Below are positions 8,421 to 17,939 of a stretch of 64,000 bases of DNA, in pieces (positions within the stretch are counted from its first letter, which is position 1; each line of letters starts with the position of its first letter). The notes beneath the pieces were generated by a model that saw only the letters and a list, made by a program, of their open reading frames with translations, ran no database searches and was not told where the DNA came from. Origin of the DNA: UBA9926 sp018645765 (GTDB taxonomy: Bacteria > Pseudomonadota > Gammaproteobacteria > Pseudomonadales > Azotimanducaceae); the NCBI GenBank assembly GCA_949372755.1, contig CASIBO010000003.1, positions 62,001 to 126,000 of the forward strand, given 5' to 3'. Both the position numbers and the translations under genes were made by a program.

Positions 8421-8830
8421 CCCTTTTGAAGGCGGGTGCCGCGACGCACCAATTCATGCCGGGCGATCTTCCAAACAGCGCCTTCCCGACGCATGTTCGT
8501 CAAATAGGTCGCCCACAGGGTGAAGGTTGATTCGGGATCATCAATTAAGTAATGCAACGCTTGCACATCGGTTCGCACGGATGCGCCGTCCCCATCAACC
8601 TGAACCAATTGTGGACCGAGCATGTGTTGGGTTTGACCAAAGGCGGCTAATTTTTCAACCACTTCAGCGACCCATCGATCCGCGCCAACTACCGCGTCCC
8701 CGCCAAACCCGACAATTTCAACATCATCCGCGAAGCAGCGACGATACTGGGCCATATCCCGATCATCAACACCCGCGGCATAGCTCGTCATTACATCCTG
8801 AATGGCTAAGCGATCTTCTAATATCGTCAT
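8417..8830 (-). CDS. SnoaL-like (NTF2 fold) protein
   Basis: This 137-residue protein has the SnoaL_4 pattern: an N-terminal helix IQDVMTSYAAGVDDRDMAQYRRCFADDVEI, a central strand set and the C-terminal WATYLTNMRREGAVWKIARHELVRRGT. Such proteins are small cone-shaped barrels acting as isomerases, dehydratases or hydroxylase partners. They often sit beside oxygenase genes. Here the gene lies directly downstream of the first Rieske gene on the same strand (132 bp gap), which fits a role in the same pathway. GAGGAG six bases upstream supports the start. Its specific reaction is unknown. Confidence 0.75.
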   Translation of the reverse strand: MTILEDRLAIQDVMTSYAAGVDDRDMAQYRRCFADDVEIVGFGGDAVVGADRWVAEVVEKLAAFGQTQHMLGPQLVQVDGDGASVRTDVQALHYLIDDPESTFTLWATYLTNMRREGAVWKIARHELVRRGTRLQKG

Positions 8831-8961
8831 GACGGGCTCCTCAATTTAGCGTGCGCGGTCCACCATGACCGCCGTTATCCTGAACTCTTTTTTTAATCCA
8901 GCGCCGACAAAAACAGCCAAGTTAATCCCCAACTGCTTTTATTCGCCTGCTGCTTGGTCGT

Positions 8962-10335
8962 CTAGGACGACGACTTCGGCAGATCCCCACTGATATAATC
9001 ATCGATCATCTCATGGTATCTGCGAATCCGTTTTTCTTGGTTCGACAGATACACGCCTTTGAAACCTCTCGAGCGAAAGCCGCGTTGCTGCGTGACAAAC
9101 ACCGCCACGTCCTCTTCGATCGCCGCACCAATAGAGTCTTCCCCATAGGTCAACATCTTGACGGGCGCTTCCTGATTGGCGTCGGATGCGATCATCGCGC
9201 GGCCCGCCCGGCCGCCGGCTGCAGCACCGGCCTCGATCGATGCAGGACTGGCATACCACCAGTTATCGAACAAGCACTGCTCCGGATCGTCCCGGTGGGG
9301 TCTTGCTCGTAAAAAATGAAAGCCATCCGACCATACCGAGACTGCAAAGTTGGGAAACAAGGTGTAATGGAAGGCATCGGTAAATTGTGCATCTGGGATC
9401 TTGTCGTAGTGCGTGTAGCCGCGTTCAACACCCAATTTACGCTTGGCGGCCTGGAGCGCTTCACGAATATCCTCGGGTCGACCCTTCAAATCCTCAGGAT
9501 CAACATCCCAATGCCGCAACTGCGACGCCAGCGGCTCGAGAATATTGCCCGCCTCGTCCGTCGACCCAACCCCGAACCCGCCTTTCATGACCATACGATT
9601 GTGGCCTTCATCAGACAGATCAAACTGGGTTTCTTTAAAATAAGTATCAATGTGGCCCCGAATGGCTTTTCGGTCCGTATCAGGCGTTGCACCTTGATGT
9701 ACGGTCGGGACATGGTAGGACTCGTTGAAGTTATCCAGAACGATTTTCCAATTACAGGGCAGCCACATCGTATTCGCCATGGTGCGCTGCCAAGACTGAA
9801 TGTCTCTGGCGTGCCAATCGTCCCAAATGGGGCCCAGATAGGATTTTAAGGACTGGCATTCCGGATCCATATTCACCCAGATAAAGCCCGCAAAGGTCTC
9901 GCAGCGCAACTCCTGTAAGCGCAGTTTTCCGCACGGGTTGCCTTCCGGAAAGTCTTCTTTATCCGGCGCAAAATTAAGCGTGCCATCCGGCAAAAATGCC
10001 CAGCTGTGGTATTTACAAACAAAGCGTCTGAGGATGGTGCCCTTGGATTCTGAAACCAGTGGATTGCCGCGATGCTGGCACACATTATAAAACGCTTTCA
10101 CATCGCCCTCTTTCTGGCGAACCATCAAGACTTCTTCTGAGCCAATCTCTTCCATCTGCCAATCGCCCGGGTTCGGTAACTCAGCTTCTCGCCCCAAAAG
10201 CAACCACACCTTTGTCCACATCCCTTCCCATTCCTGATTCATAAAGTCTTTTGCGGTATACCGCGAACCTGGAATGGTGTGGCCTCGTGTCGTTTGCTCT
10301 GGCCACCGGTCAACCAATTTTAATTGTTCGGACAT
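8962..10335 (-). CDS. Rieske non-heme iron oxygenase, alpha subunit (first copy)
   Basis: This 457-residue ring-hydroxylating/N-dealkylating oxygenase carries a Rieske [2Fe-2S] site, C86-x-H88 and C107-x2-H110. The mononuclear iron site is in DNFNESYH208-VPTV-H213. The aspartate bridging the two centres is probably the one starting DNFNE. The reading frame extends 13 codons further upstream, but ATG 10335 has AGGAG seven bases before it and the family normally starts close to here. No reductase or ferredoxin gene is next to it. It lies 205 bp downstream of the second Rieske gene on the same strand. The substrate cannot be read. The location downstream of soxBDAG makes an N-methylated compound one possibility and an aromatic acid another. 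Confidence 0.85.
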   Translation of the reverse strand: MSEQLKLVDRWPEQTTRGHTIPGSRYTAKDFMNQEWEGMWTKVWLLLGREAELPNPGDWQMEEIGSEEVLMVRQKEGDVKAFYNVCQHRGNPLVSESKGTILRRFVCKYHSWAFLPDGTLNFAPDKEDFPEGNPCGKLRLQELRCETFAGFIWVNMDPECQSLKSYLGPIWDDWHARDIQSWQRTMANTMWLPCNWKIVLDNFNESYHVPTVHQGATPDTDRKAIRGHIDTYFKETQFDLSDEGHNRMVMKGGFGVGSTDEAGNILEPLASQLRHWDVDPEDLKGRPEDIREALQAAKRKLGVERGYTHYDKIPDAQFTDAFHYTLFPNFAVSVWSDGFHFLRARPHRDDPEQCLFDNWWYASPASIEAGAAAGGRAGRAMIASDANQEAPVKMLTYGEDSIGAAIEEDVAVFVTQQRGFRSRGFKGVYLSNQEKRIRRYHEMIDDYISGDLPKSSS

Positions 10336-10540
10336 TGTGATGCTCCTCATCGTTTGCGGCACTTTCAGCGTCAATACGCTGAGATGATCCGTGGGTTCCT
10401 TCGAATGCCTTGAGTATCTCTAATACCCCACCAGCCTGGCAAGACCTAAAACGCTTGATGTTCAGATTGAAACCATGCGTCTTAACGCCGCCTTTGGCCA
10501 AACGCTGCCCTGGCGCGCATGACCTAAAAGGGACAACAGA

Positions 10541-11710
10541 CTAGTTTGGCGACAGGATGGTTAAAGCGGGCAAACCCAACGCGTCGCGATGCACACGATG
10601 ATAGTGATGCAAGGCAGGCTCGTTACGACCAAAGAGGCCATGCGTCTGGACGCCAGCATCGGCATTCCGCTGGATGCTCGTTGCCGCCCAATAGTCCTCC
10701 TCAACAATAATTTTGTTAAAGCCCGGAAATCGGCTTTCGGTGATCATCTCCGCCAAATCCGGCTGCGGATAATAGCTGTGGTGCGTTCGCGATCGGCCAG
10801 GCGCATTACCCGCTGGGTACATGCGCAGCACATCAATCCCCGCAGGATCCACTAAAAAAATAACATTCGGAAACAAGAAGTAAACATTGAGCGTCAACTG
10901 ACGGTAAGGCCAATTTTCAACCGGTATGGCTTCAGCGAGCACATGCTCAAAACCAGCTTTGCTAGCAAACACCATCCGATAGTGCCGATCGAAGATATCG
11001 TGGGTTTGTAAATTGCCAATGATATCGGTCGCCAAACTCGTTCGGTGCAACACATTAAAATGATAGTTCTCGCCAAAGGTGTCGATGGCCAGTTTCCAAT
11101 TAAGGTCAGCCTCTATGACTTGAGTTTCTCGAAAAGGGTGCTGCGCGAGCCCCCAATGCATAAACTCATCGGCAAGCGGCCCGAGCAGCTCACTGGGGTC
11201 AAGGGGCTCACCCACCGATGACTGCACCCACAGGGTGCCTGCGACCTCGGCCGACGGTAACTCCGTCAAGCCAAAATCGCGGTGATCTAGGCTGCCAAAT
11301 TTGTCCTTGTGAGTCACCGCGATCAAATCCCCGGTGTTCTGATAGGTCCAGGCATGAAACGGGCAACTAAATTGCCGCCCCTCGCCTCGACCGGTTGCAA
11401 CCACTTGCATGCCTCGGTGACGACAAATATTTAAAAAGGCTCGAAAGCAACCAGACGCATCCCGGGTCATTAAAATTGGCACCCCGGTTTCGTTCGTTGC
11501 CACATAGGTGTTGATTCCAGGGAGGTCGCTGGATAATCCCAGCATCAAGGGCGTCTGTCTGAAGAACACGGTTTGCTCGAGCGCCAACTGTTCTGGATCG
11601 GTATAGCCCTCCATCGGCACTTGCAGCATCTCGCCGGCATCAGCACTCGTATGGGTTGCAAGACCCTGTTGTAAGATTTTTAAAATTCGCTGCTGTTCCT
11701 GCGCCCGCAT
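10541..11710 (-). CDS. Rieske non-heme iron oxygenase, alpha subunit (second copy)
   Basis: This 389-residue enzyme has a Rieske centre at C96-x-H98 and C116-x2-H119, and an iron site in IDTFGENYH217-FNVL-H222. It is shorter and clearly diverged from the Rieske protein 205 bp downstream, so this is not a recent duplication. The two may act on different steps, or only one may be catalytic. GGAGGG four to five bases before the ATG supports the start. Its upstream side is the 850-bp gap with the 14-bp repeat array, so the two Rieske genes are probably transcribed separately from soxBDAG. The electron donor is not encoded nearby and the substrate is unknown. Confidence 0.85.
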   Translation of the reverse strand: MRAQEQQRILKILQQGLATHTSADAGEMLQVPMEGYTDPEQLALEQTVFFRQTPLMLGLSSDLPGINTYVATNETGVPILMTRDASGCFRAFLNICRHRGMQVVATGRGEGRQFSCPFHAWTYQNTGDLIAVTHKDKFGSLDHRDFGLTELPSAEVAGTLWVQSSVGEPLDPSELLGPLADEFMHWGLAQHPFRETQVIEADLNWKLAIDTFGENYHFNVLHRTSLATDIIGNLQTHDIFDRHYRMVFASKAGFEHVLAEAIPVENWPYRQLTLNVYFLFPNVIFLVDPAGIDVLRMYPAGNAPGRSRTHHSYYPQPDLAEMITESRFPGFNKIIVEEDYWAATSIQRNADAGVQTHGLFGRNEPALHHYHRVHRDALGLPALTILSPN

Positions 11711-12562
11711 GAATCCCTCCTACTCTTGGTCATCGCAAAGCCTTTACGCCAAGGCTTTTATTCCAAAGCTTTTATTCCAAAGCCTTTATTCCAAAGCCTT
11801 ATGGCAAGCGGTTAATCACAAGCCGTTAATCGCAAGACCTTCGCTGCAAAGCGTTAATCATAAGGCTTTAGTCATAAGGCTCTAGTCATAAGGCTCTAGT
11901 CATAAGGCCTTACATACAGGCCCAGTCACTCGGCCCTATTACGCAAGCCTGTTACTCGACCCTGTTATAACAGTCTTCATTAAAAAAGCGCTATTAAAGA
12001 CGCTCTATTCAAAAGGCCTTAGCAATAACTTGGCCGCATCTAAAGCGCCCAAAGTACGGGCGCGCTCTCTAACAAGACGAATTTTTCATCCTCTGACGCC
12101 CGTGACGAAATGTTTTTAAACCTTTCTCTCCCGACACCCTAATTCAAATCCCCTCCACTGAAAACCCTGATTTTTCGAACTCAGAATAGATCGCATGTAG
12201 GCAAAATCATATCGTAACAATGCCCACGAATTTATCGCTGCTACAGCAGCATCGGCGGTTATAGCCTCACTTCATTGGGCAAAATACAGCGGATCAGCGC
12301 CTGTCTTTAGAGCAGCCATCCTGGACAAATCCGGAAGACGAAGAAGCGGGTTCGATCAAGACGCGGCCGCCCGACAAACCTCAGCTGCTGATGCACTGAT
12401 CACCCACATTGATCGTGGCATCCGTTATTTCGACCCACTCAATGTGAAGGCGATGGCCATCCCCCACACAACGGATCCGTTCTCATTGTTTTTTTTGCAG
12501 ATCGAGCGCCCACCGACCCTTGCCGAAAAACCCACGATTCGACGACGGCGGAACCATCGACC
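11711..12562. other. 852-bp gene-free gap between the second Rieske gene and soxG
   Basis: The half nearest the Rieske gene (11729-12018) is filled by a degenerate 14-bp tandem repeat, described separately. The remainder (12019-12562) holds no recognisable gene, RNA or terminator. One plus-strand frame is open from about 12201 to 12578 but has no good start or ribosome site, resembles nothing I know and ends antisense to soxG. A promoter for the Rieske genes should lie here on the minus strand, but I could not pick it out. Confidence 0.6.
11729..12018. repeat. Degenerate 14-bp tandem repeat array, about 21 units
   Basis: The 290 bp divide into about 21 consecutive units of 13-14 bp with consensus close to TTAnTCanAAGGCn. 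Examples are TTTATTCCAAAGCC at 11771 and 11785, TTAATCATAAGGCT at about 11854 and TTAGTCATAAGGCT just after it, followed by two CTAGTCATAAGGC(C/T) units. The best-matching units are in the middle and left. Divergence grows toward 12018, where single-base deletions give 13-bp units. The period is not a multiple of three, so it is not a coding repeat. Units are contiguous without spacers, which excludes CRISPR. Confidence 0.85.
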
Positions 12563-13213
12563 TCAGGCCTCATCCTGACTGGCAAACCCGAATTCGGTGG
12601 CGGCATCCCGCAGCCAAGCCCACAGATAGTCTGCATAGCTTCGACGCAGAATCAGCTCAAAGGTCGCATCATTCACCCGTCTCAGCACAACCTGGGCTTG
12701 CGCAAACGTCGTGGTGACAACCTTGCCAACTGGAAAGTTTTGCAACCCAACATCGTAGGAAGTCGACTTCATCAAAACTTGGGTTGCACTGTCACCCTGA
12801 ACCAGCAATACCGTTTGGCCACCGCTCACATCCACCAAGGCAATCTCCGCGCCGCCAGAGCGCCTAAGATCCGCTTCAGCCTGCGCAAGGTTGTCGAATG
12901 GCAAGGTTAGCAACCACTCATCTGGCCCCAACCAACGGATGCAGACCAGTCCTTGCACGCTCGACGTTAATGGTGCAATCGGTAAGGCAAGCCCAAGGCT
13001 TTTCACCACTGCCGCGGATAACGTTTCAGGCAAACCACGAAGGATTAGGTGCCCATTCAGGTGTTCTGTCACCATGATTGGCGACGGGCCAGAAATGGTG
13101 CTGCGATCGCCGCGTGCCAAGGGCGAGGCCGCGCGATCTATACGATGACCCGGCGTGGGCATCTGGTGATATTCCGCCCGCACCCCATCCCCGACAGACT
13201 CTGAATTAGACAT
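12563..13213 (-). CDS. soxG: Sarcosine oxidase gamma subunit
   Basis: This subunit of about 216 residues belongs to heterotetrameric sarcosine oxidase and is the last gene of soxBDAG. The diagnostic region LRGLPETLSAAVVKSL followed by RWLGPDEWLLTLP is typical of SoxG, which shares fold with GcvT/YgfZ-like proteins. The open frame runs on upstream inside soxA. I chose ATG 13213 because GGAAGGAG lies nine bases before it and it gives an 8-bp overlap with the end of soxA, typical of translational coupling. It completes the complex that oxidises N-methylglycine to glycine, passing the methyl group to tetrahydrofolate. Confidence 0.88.
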   Translation of the reverse strand: MSNSESVGDGVRAEYHQMPTPGHRIDRAASPLARGDRSTISGPSPIMVTEHLNGHLILRGLPETLSAAVVKSLGLALPIAPLTSSVQGLVCIRWLGPDEWLLTLPFDNLAQAEADLRRSGGAEIALVDVSGGQTVLLVQGDSATQVLMKSTSYDVGLQNFPVGKVVTTTFAQAQVVLRRVNDATFELILRRSYADYLWAWLRDAATEFGFASQDEA

Positions 13214-16200
13214 GCTGGCGTGCTCCTTCCGGGTCATAGAAAACCGGCGACCGAATCTCGGCTTTCTCCCATCGATCCGGCCCGACCGAGACCTCAACAA
13301 TTTCTCCGACGCGATCGAGCCCACCCTTTACCAGCGCTAACGCGAAACTGCGCCCGAGCACAGGACTGTCATAGCTCGACGTGACATGTCCTACCATATC
13401 AGCAGGTAAGGACTGGGGTCGCGCAAACACGATTTGCGAGCCTTCCGGCAAGACACAGGACGGATTGAGGGGAGACAACCCCACAAACTGTTTACGCTGG
13501 CCCCGCAGACAATCGGCGCGCATCATCCCCCTCTGCCCTAGAAAACCAAATTTTTTACGTTTTGCCACCGCCCAGCCCATACCAAGATCTTCTGGGGTGA
13601 CCGAGCCATCTGTATCTTGACCGACGATCACAAAACCTTTCTCAGCGCGAAGCACATGCATGGTTTCGGTGCCATACGGCGTTAAATCAAAGTTAGCACC
13701 CGCTGCCATCAACGACTGCCAAAGTGCGAGTCCATAGTTCGCGTTGACGTTGATTTCATAGGTGAGTTCGCCCGTAAACGAAATTCTAAATACCCGAGCG
13801 GGCAGGCCGCAGACGAGCCCTGCCCGCCAGTCCATGAACGCAAAGCTACTAGGACTTAAATCTATATCGGTCAGGGGCCCAAGCAAGGCACGCGATTCTG
13901 GTCCAGACAGCGTAATCGTGACCCAATGATCCGTCACCGAATTGAAAAACACTTTGAGCTCCGGCCATTGTGTTTGATGCCACAAGGCCAACCACTGTAA
14001 AACCCGCGCGGCGCCGCTCGTTGTGGTGGTCATTAAAAAATGATTCGGCGCAAGACATGCGGTCACACCGTCATCCATCACCATGCCGTCTTCACTGCAC
14101 ATCAATCCGTAGCGACATTTTCCGGGCGCCAGCTTCAACCAGGCATTGGTATAAATGCGATTAATAAACTCGCGGGCATCGGGGCCTTGAAGATCGATTT
14201 TCCCGAGCGTTGATGCATCTAATATGCCAACGCCCTGTCGCACGGCCAAACATTCGCGTCGAACCGCGGCCTGCAAGCTTTCATCGCCCCGCGGAAAGTA
14301 CCAAGGCCGCATCCATTGCCCCACATTTTCAAAAACCGCACCTTGCGCCTCATGCCAGGACTGCATCGCGGTGTAGCGCGTGGGCTCGAAAAGCTCACCA
14401 ACATCCCGACCCGCCATCACACCAAAACTTGCCGGGGTGTAATTCGGCCGAAACATCGTTGTGCCCGTCTCCTTAATGCTTTGGCCTAAGGCTTTTGCTG
14501 CGATCGCGACACCATTCACGTTCGATAACTTACCTTGGTCGGTCCCAAACCCCAGCGCGGTGTAGCGCTTGACGTGTTCAACGCTCTCGAAGCCTTCTCG
14601 GGTCGCGATTTCAATCGCCGCCGCCGAAACATCCAATTGAAAGTCGACGAACTGGAGCGGCGCCTTGGCCGTCGGCAAAGGATGAGGCACTTGAAACAAA
14701 GCCTGCAGCGCGAAGCTGATGCTCTCGCTACCCGATATTACAAGACGTTCCGGCACGTCGAACCCCAGTCGCGATAGCGCTTGGTGCGCAGCCATAGCGC
14801 CCTGCTCTAGGCTCTCGTCCAACGCAAACGCCCCGGTAACCGCGCCAGCAAACAACAGTCGCTCGTGACCAGGATTCGGTACAAAGCCACAAACATCTTC
14901 GCGCCAAACCGGCCGATGCCCTAGATGAGCCGACAAATGCACAACGGGTGAATAGCCGCCAGAGCTTGCGATGACATCTGCTGCCAGCTTTCTAGTCGGG
15001 CCCAATGAATTATCTTGGGCATCAAAATCGCAAATAACAGCCGCTTTAACCAAGGCGCCACCCACCACATCAACAACCATCGCCGCTGAAATAACCACTA
15101 CACCGGCTAATTCTGCTCGAGTAACAAGGCTCGGAGTTGGGGCTGCGCGCGCATCGACCACCGTTGCAATGCCTGGCCCCGCCGCCAACCAATCAATTGC
15201 TGCCTGATAGCCAGCGTCGTTATTGGTCGCAACCACCAAGTTATAACCGGCCCTTACGCCGTAGCCTTTCAAATAGGCGGATACGGCGCCTGCCAGCATA
15301 CAACCCGGCACATCGTTGTTGGCATAGACGAGGGGCCGTTCATGAGCTCCAGTGGCCAGCACCACTTCTCGGGCTCGTATGCGATGCATCCGCTGCCGGG
15401 CTAAACCTTGGGTCACCGTTGGCGCAAGATGATCTCGACAACGCTCGACCGCAGTGACGAAGTTGCCGTCGTGGAAGCCGATCGCCGTGGTGCGCAGGCG
15501 TAACTCAACATTGGTCGCAGCCATCAGCGCATGCAGCGTTGTCTGAACCCAAGTAAGCGCCGGCGCGTCGTCAATCTGATCATCGCTAAAGCGCAACCAT
15601 CCGCCCGGAGTGGGATTTTCATCAACAATAATGATCCGAGCGCCAGACGGTTGAGCCGTCAGAGCCGCTGCAAGGCCCGCTGGTCCCGCACCGACAATGA
15701 GCAGATCACAGTGCCGATTGATCTTGTCGTAGATCTCAGGATCGGGTTCGGTCGGCGCAAACCCCAGGCCCGCCATTTTGCGAATCACGCGCTCCACCGT
15801 CTGCCAAGCCGGCTGTGAATACATCATTGTTTTGTAATAAAACCCGGGGGGCATCATTTTCCCAGCGAGCTTGCCAACCATGGCCATCGCATCCCACTCA
15901 AGGCTAGGCCAACCATTCGTTGTTCGACAAACCAGCCCCTCATAAAGCGCTTGTTCGGTTGCGCGAACATTTGGCACCTGAGTGCTCGGTGTGGCGCCGA
16001 CTTGGAGAATCGCGTTGGGCTCTTCCACACCGGCGGCTATGATCCCCCGCGGCCGCCCGTACTTAAAACTGCGACCGACGATTTTGACGCCATTCGCCAG
16101 CAAAGCCGAGGCCAATGTATCACCGCGAAAACCTTGCAGCGTGCGACCGTTAAACGTAAAGGTTATCGGCTCACCCCGATCGATCAGACGACCTTCTGTA

Positions 16201-16220
16201 ATTCGATTGACTTGCTTCAT
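13206..16220 (-). CDS. soxA: Sarcosine oxidase alpha subunit
   Basis: This 1004-residue subunit has the usual SoxA architecture. The N-terminal Fer2_4-like domain includes FTFNGRTLQGFRGDTLASAL and RSFKYGRPRGI, about residues 20-95. Next come a dinucleotide-binding domain starting with LLIVGAGPAGLAAAL near residue 173 and a C-terminal GcvT-like tetrahydrofolate-binding half (about 600-990), with GILDASTLGKIDLQGPDA marking its start. It binds NAD and tetrahydrofolate and channels the methylene group to give 5,10-methylene-THF. Its ATG overlaps the soxD stop by 4 bp and its end overlaps soxG, so the subunits are translationally coupled. Length matches the family. Confidence 0.93.
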   Translation of the reverse strand: MKQVNRITEGRLIDRGEPITFTFNGRTLQGFRGDTLASALLANGVKIVGRSFKYGRPRGIIAAGVEEPNAILQVGATPSTQVPNVRATEQALYEGLVCRTTNGWPSLEWDAMAMVGKLAGKMMPPGFYYKTMMYSQPAWQTVERVIRKMAGLGFAPTEPDPEIYDKINRHCDLLIVGAGPAGLAAALTAQPSGARIIIVDENPTPGGWLRFSDDQIDDAPALTWVQTTLHALMAATNVELRLRTTAIGFHDGNFVTAVERCRDHLAPTVTQGLARQRMHRIRAREVVLATGAHERPLVYANNDVPGCMLAGAVSAYLKGYGVRAGYNLVVATNNDAGYQAAIDWLAAGPGIATVVDARAAPTPSLVTRAELAGVVVISAAMVVDVVGGALVKAAVICDFDAQDNSLGPTRKLAADVIASSGGYSPVVHLSAHLGHRPVWREDVCGFVPNPGHERLLFAGAVTGAFALDESLEQGAMAAHQALSRLGFDVPERLVISGSESISFALQALFQVPHPLPTAKAPLQFVDFQLDVSAAAIEIATREGFESVEHVKRYTALGFGTDQGKLSNVNGVAIAAKALGQSIKETGTTMFRPNYTPASFGVMAGRDVGELFEPTRYTAMQSWHEAQGAVFENVGQWMRPWYFPRGDESLQAAVRRECLAVRQGVGILDASTLGKIDLQGPDAREFINRIYTNAWLKLAPGKCRYGLMCSEDGMVMDDGVTACLAPNHFLMTTTTSGAARVLQWLALWHQTQWPELKVFFNSVTDHWVTITLSGPESRALLGPLTDIDLSPSSFAFMDWRAGLVCGLPARVFRISFTGELTYEINVNANYGLALWQSLMAAGANFDLTPYGTETMHVLRAEKGFVIVGQDTDGSVTPEDLGMGWAVAKRKKFGFLGQRGMMRADCLRGQRKQFVGLSPLNPSCVLPEGSQIVFARPQSLPADMVGHVTSSYDSPVLGRSFALALVKGGLDRVGEIVEVSVGPDRWEKAEIRSPVFYDPEGARQHV

Positions 16221-16510
16221 TGCAACAGCACCTGATGTTTGATCGGTTGCCCGCCCATCGCGTAGGTTTGCTCGATGTCGTAGGTCACTGTATCTCGCAC
16301 AACATTAAAAAACCGGCGGCAGCCTGCCGCGTGATACCACATTTCGTGATGCCGTCCACGCGGGTTTCGACGAAAGTACAGGTAGGTGCCCCATTCTGCA
16401 TCGCTGCAGCTCGCTGGGTCTTCTGGACGCGCAAGATGAGCCTCCCCGCTATAATGAAACTCAGGCTCATCTCTTAATTCTTGGCAATAGGGACAATGAA
16501 TTCTCAACAT
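16217..16510 (-). CDS. soxD: Sarcosine oxidase delta subunit
   Basis: This 97-residue zinc-binding subunit carries Cys6 and Cys9 (HCPYC) with His60 and Cys64 (WYHAAGC), the four expected zinc ligands. The segments EFHYSGEAHLARP and YLYFRRNPRGRHHEMWYH are typical of SoxD. It sits between soxB (17 bp gap) and soxA (4-bp overlap), the standard order. It has a structural role in the heterotetramer. Confidence 0.93.
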   Translation of the reverse strand: MLRIHCPYCQELRDEPEFHYSGEAHLARPEDPASCSDAEWGTYLYFRRNPRGRHHEMWYHAAGCRRFFNVVRDTVTYDIEQTYAMGGQPIKHQVLLQ

Positions 16511-16527
16511 ACGGCTCTCAAAAATAT

Positions 16528-17781
16528 CTAATGCGCGACACCGGCCGCACCATGCTCATCAATCAATGCGCCCGAATAAAACCGATCCAGCGCAAAGGGT
16601 TTGGCCAAAGCCGGAATCTCATCACTCGCCAAGCAGTCCGCAAAGACATGTCCTGAACCCGGCGTTGCCTTAAAGCCGCCGGTTCCCCAGCCGCAATTAA
16701 GGTACAGGTTTTCAACCGGCGTTTTGCCCATGATCGGGCAGGCATCCGGTGTTGTATCAACGATACCGCCCCATTGTCGATTCATCGGGACTCTTGAAAA
16801 CATTGGGAATAATTCAATCATCGCAGCAAGGGTCTGTTCAATGACGGGCATCGATCCTCGCTGACCATAACCCGTATAGCTATCGATACCGGCACCAATC
16901 ACCAGATCGCCTTTATCGGACTGCGAGACATAACCATGCACCTGATTCGACATCACGACGGTGTTCAGAATGGGCTTGATCGGCTCCGAGACCAAAGCCT
17001 GAAGAGGATGCGATTCAATGGGCAGCTCAAAGCCGCCGTAACCGGCGAGCACACCCGAATTACCCGCAACCACACAGCCCACTCGGCCGGCATGAATCAC
17101 CCCATAGCGATCGGTAATCACCCCCCGCAGCTGATCGCCTTGAATTTCGAAGTCGGTCACCGCACACGCTTGCAAGAGATCAACCCCTAAAGCATCGGCG
17201 GCGCGAGCATATCCCCAAGCGACCGCATCGTGCCGCGCAACGCCGCCTCGCGGCTGCCAAGAGGCACCTAAAATGGGATACCGCCTAGCGCTTGAAATAT
17301 CGATCTGCGGCACGACCTTTTTGACGCCCGCGGCATCCAAAACCTCGCCGTCAATGCCGTTCAGCCGATTGGCCGAAACCCTTCGCTCGATGTCGCGCAT
17401 GTCTTGTAGGGTATGGCCAAGGTTTAAAACGCCGCGCTGCGAGAACATCACATTGTAATTCAGCTCCGTTGAGAGGGTCTCCCAAAGCTTCAACGAATGT
17501 TCGTACAGGTGCGCGGCCTCATCCCAGAGATAGTTCGACCGGACAATGGTCGTATTGCGACCCGTATTGCCGCCACCAAGATACCCTTTTTCGATAACGG
17601 CAACATTGGTCACATTGTGCACCTTGGCCAAATAGTAGGCCGTTGCCAGACCATGTCCGCCGCCGCCGACAATGATCACATCGTAATGCTTCTTGGGTTC
17701 AGGGTTACGCCAAGACCGCTGCCAATTTTGATGATGCGACAATGCATGCCTGAATAAACTAAACGCTGAAAACCGTTGCAC
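16528..17781 (-). CDS. soxB: Sarcosine oxidase beta subunit (flavoprotein)
   Basis: This 417-residue catalytic flavoprotein is the first gene of the operon. The dinucleotide motif VIIVGGGGHGLATAYYLAK lies at about residues 35-53. His184 in RGGVARHDAVAWGYARAAD corresponds to the histidine that binds FMN covalently in characterised enzymes. FAD in this subunit takes electrons from sarcosine and FMN passes them to oxygen. Translation starts with GTG, with GAGGG four bases upstream. Without biochemical data, activity on dimethylglycine or N-methylproline rather than sarcosine cannot be ruled out. Confidence 0.93.
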   Translation of the reverse strand: MQRFSAFSLFRHALSHHQNWQRSWRNPEPKKHYDVIIVGGGGHGLATAYYLAKVHNVTNVAVIEKGYLGGGNTGRNTTIVRSNYLWDEAAHLYEHSLKLWETLSTELNYNVMFSQRGVLNLGHTLQDMRDIERRVSANRLNGIDGEVLDAAGVKKVVPQIDISSARRYPILGASWQPRGGVARHDAVAWGYARAADALGVDLLQACAVTDFEIQGDQLRGVITDRYGVIHAGRVGCVVAGNSGVLAGYGGFELPIESHPLQALVSEPIKPILNTVVMSNQVHGYVSQSDKGDLVIGAGIDSYTGYGQRGSMPVIEQTLAAMIELFPMFSRVPMNRQWGGIVDTTPDACPIMGKTPVENLYLNCGWGTGGFKATPGSGHVFADCLASDEIPALAKPFALDRFYSGALIDEHGAAGVAH

Positions 17782-17923
17782 CTAACCCTCGCCTAACCCT
17801 TCCGGATGTTTCGATGCGTCTTGCTCTGCATCATGGTTTGCCAAAATACCAAAAGACGTCTCCTGCCTGGCGACGGCCAAGGTGTCGCTGGCAATGATTT
17901 GACACGGTCTAACACCCCAAGCC

Positions 17924-17938
17924 GGCGGCGGAGCCGCC
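17924..17938 (-). terminator. GC-rich hairpin just after the MFS gene
   Basis: A perfect six-base stem, GGCGGC (17924-17929) with GCCGCC (17933-17938) and a three-base loop, begins immediately downstream of the MFS stop codon on the minus strand. There is no clear U-tract. It may be a weak terminator or a transcript-stabilising stem between the transporter gene and soxB, which would lower soxBDAG read-through. Confidence 0.35.
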
Positions 17939-17939
17939 T

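Noticed and set aside
11729..12018. Possible CRISPR array
   Set aside because: Units are contiguous 14-mers with no unique spacers and no cas genes nearby; it is a tandem repeat.
12201..12578. 126-codon plus-strand open frame in the sox/Rieske gap
   Set aside because: No ATG/GTG with a ribosome site near its beginning, no recognisable family, and its end is antisense to soxG; probably an incidental open stretch.
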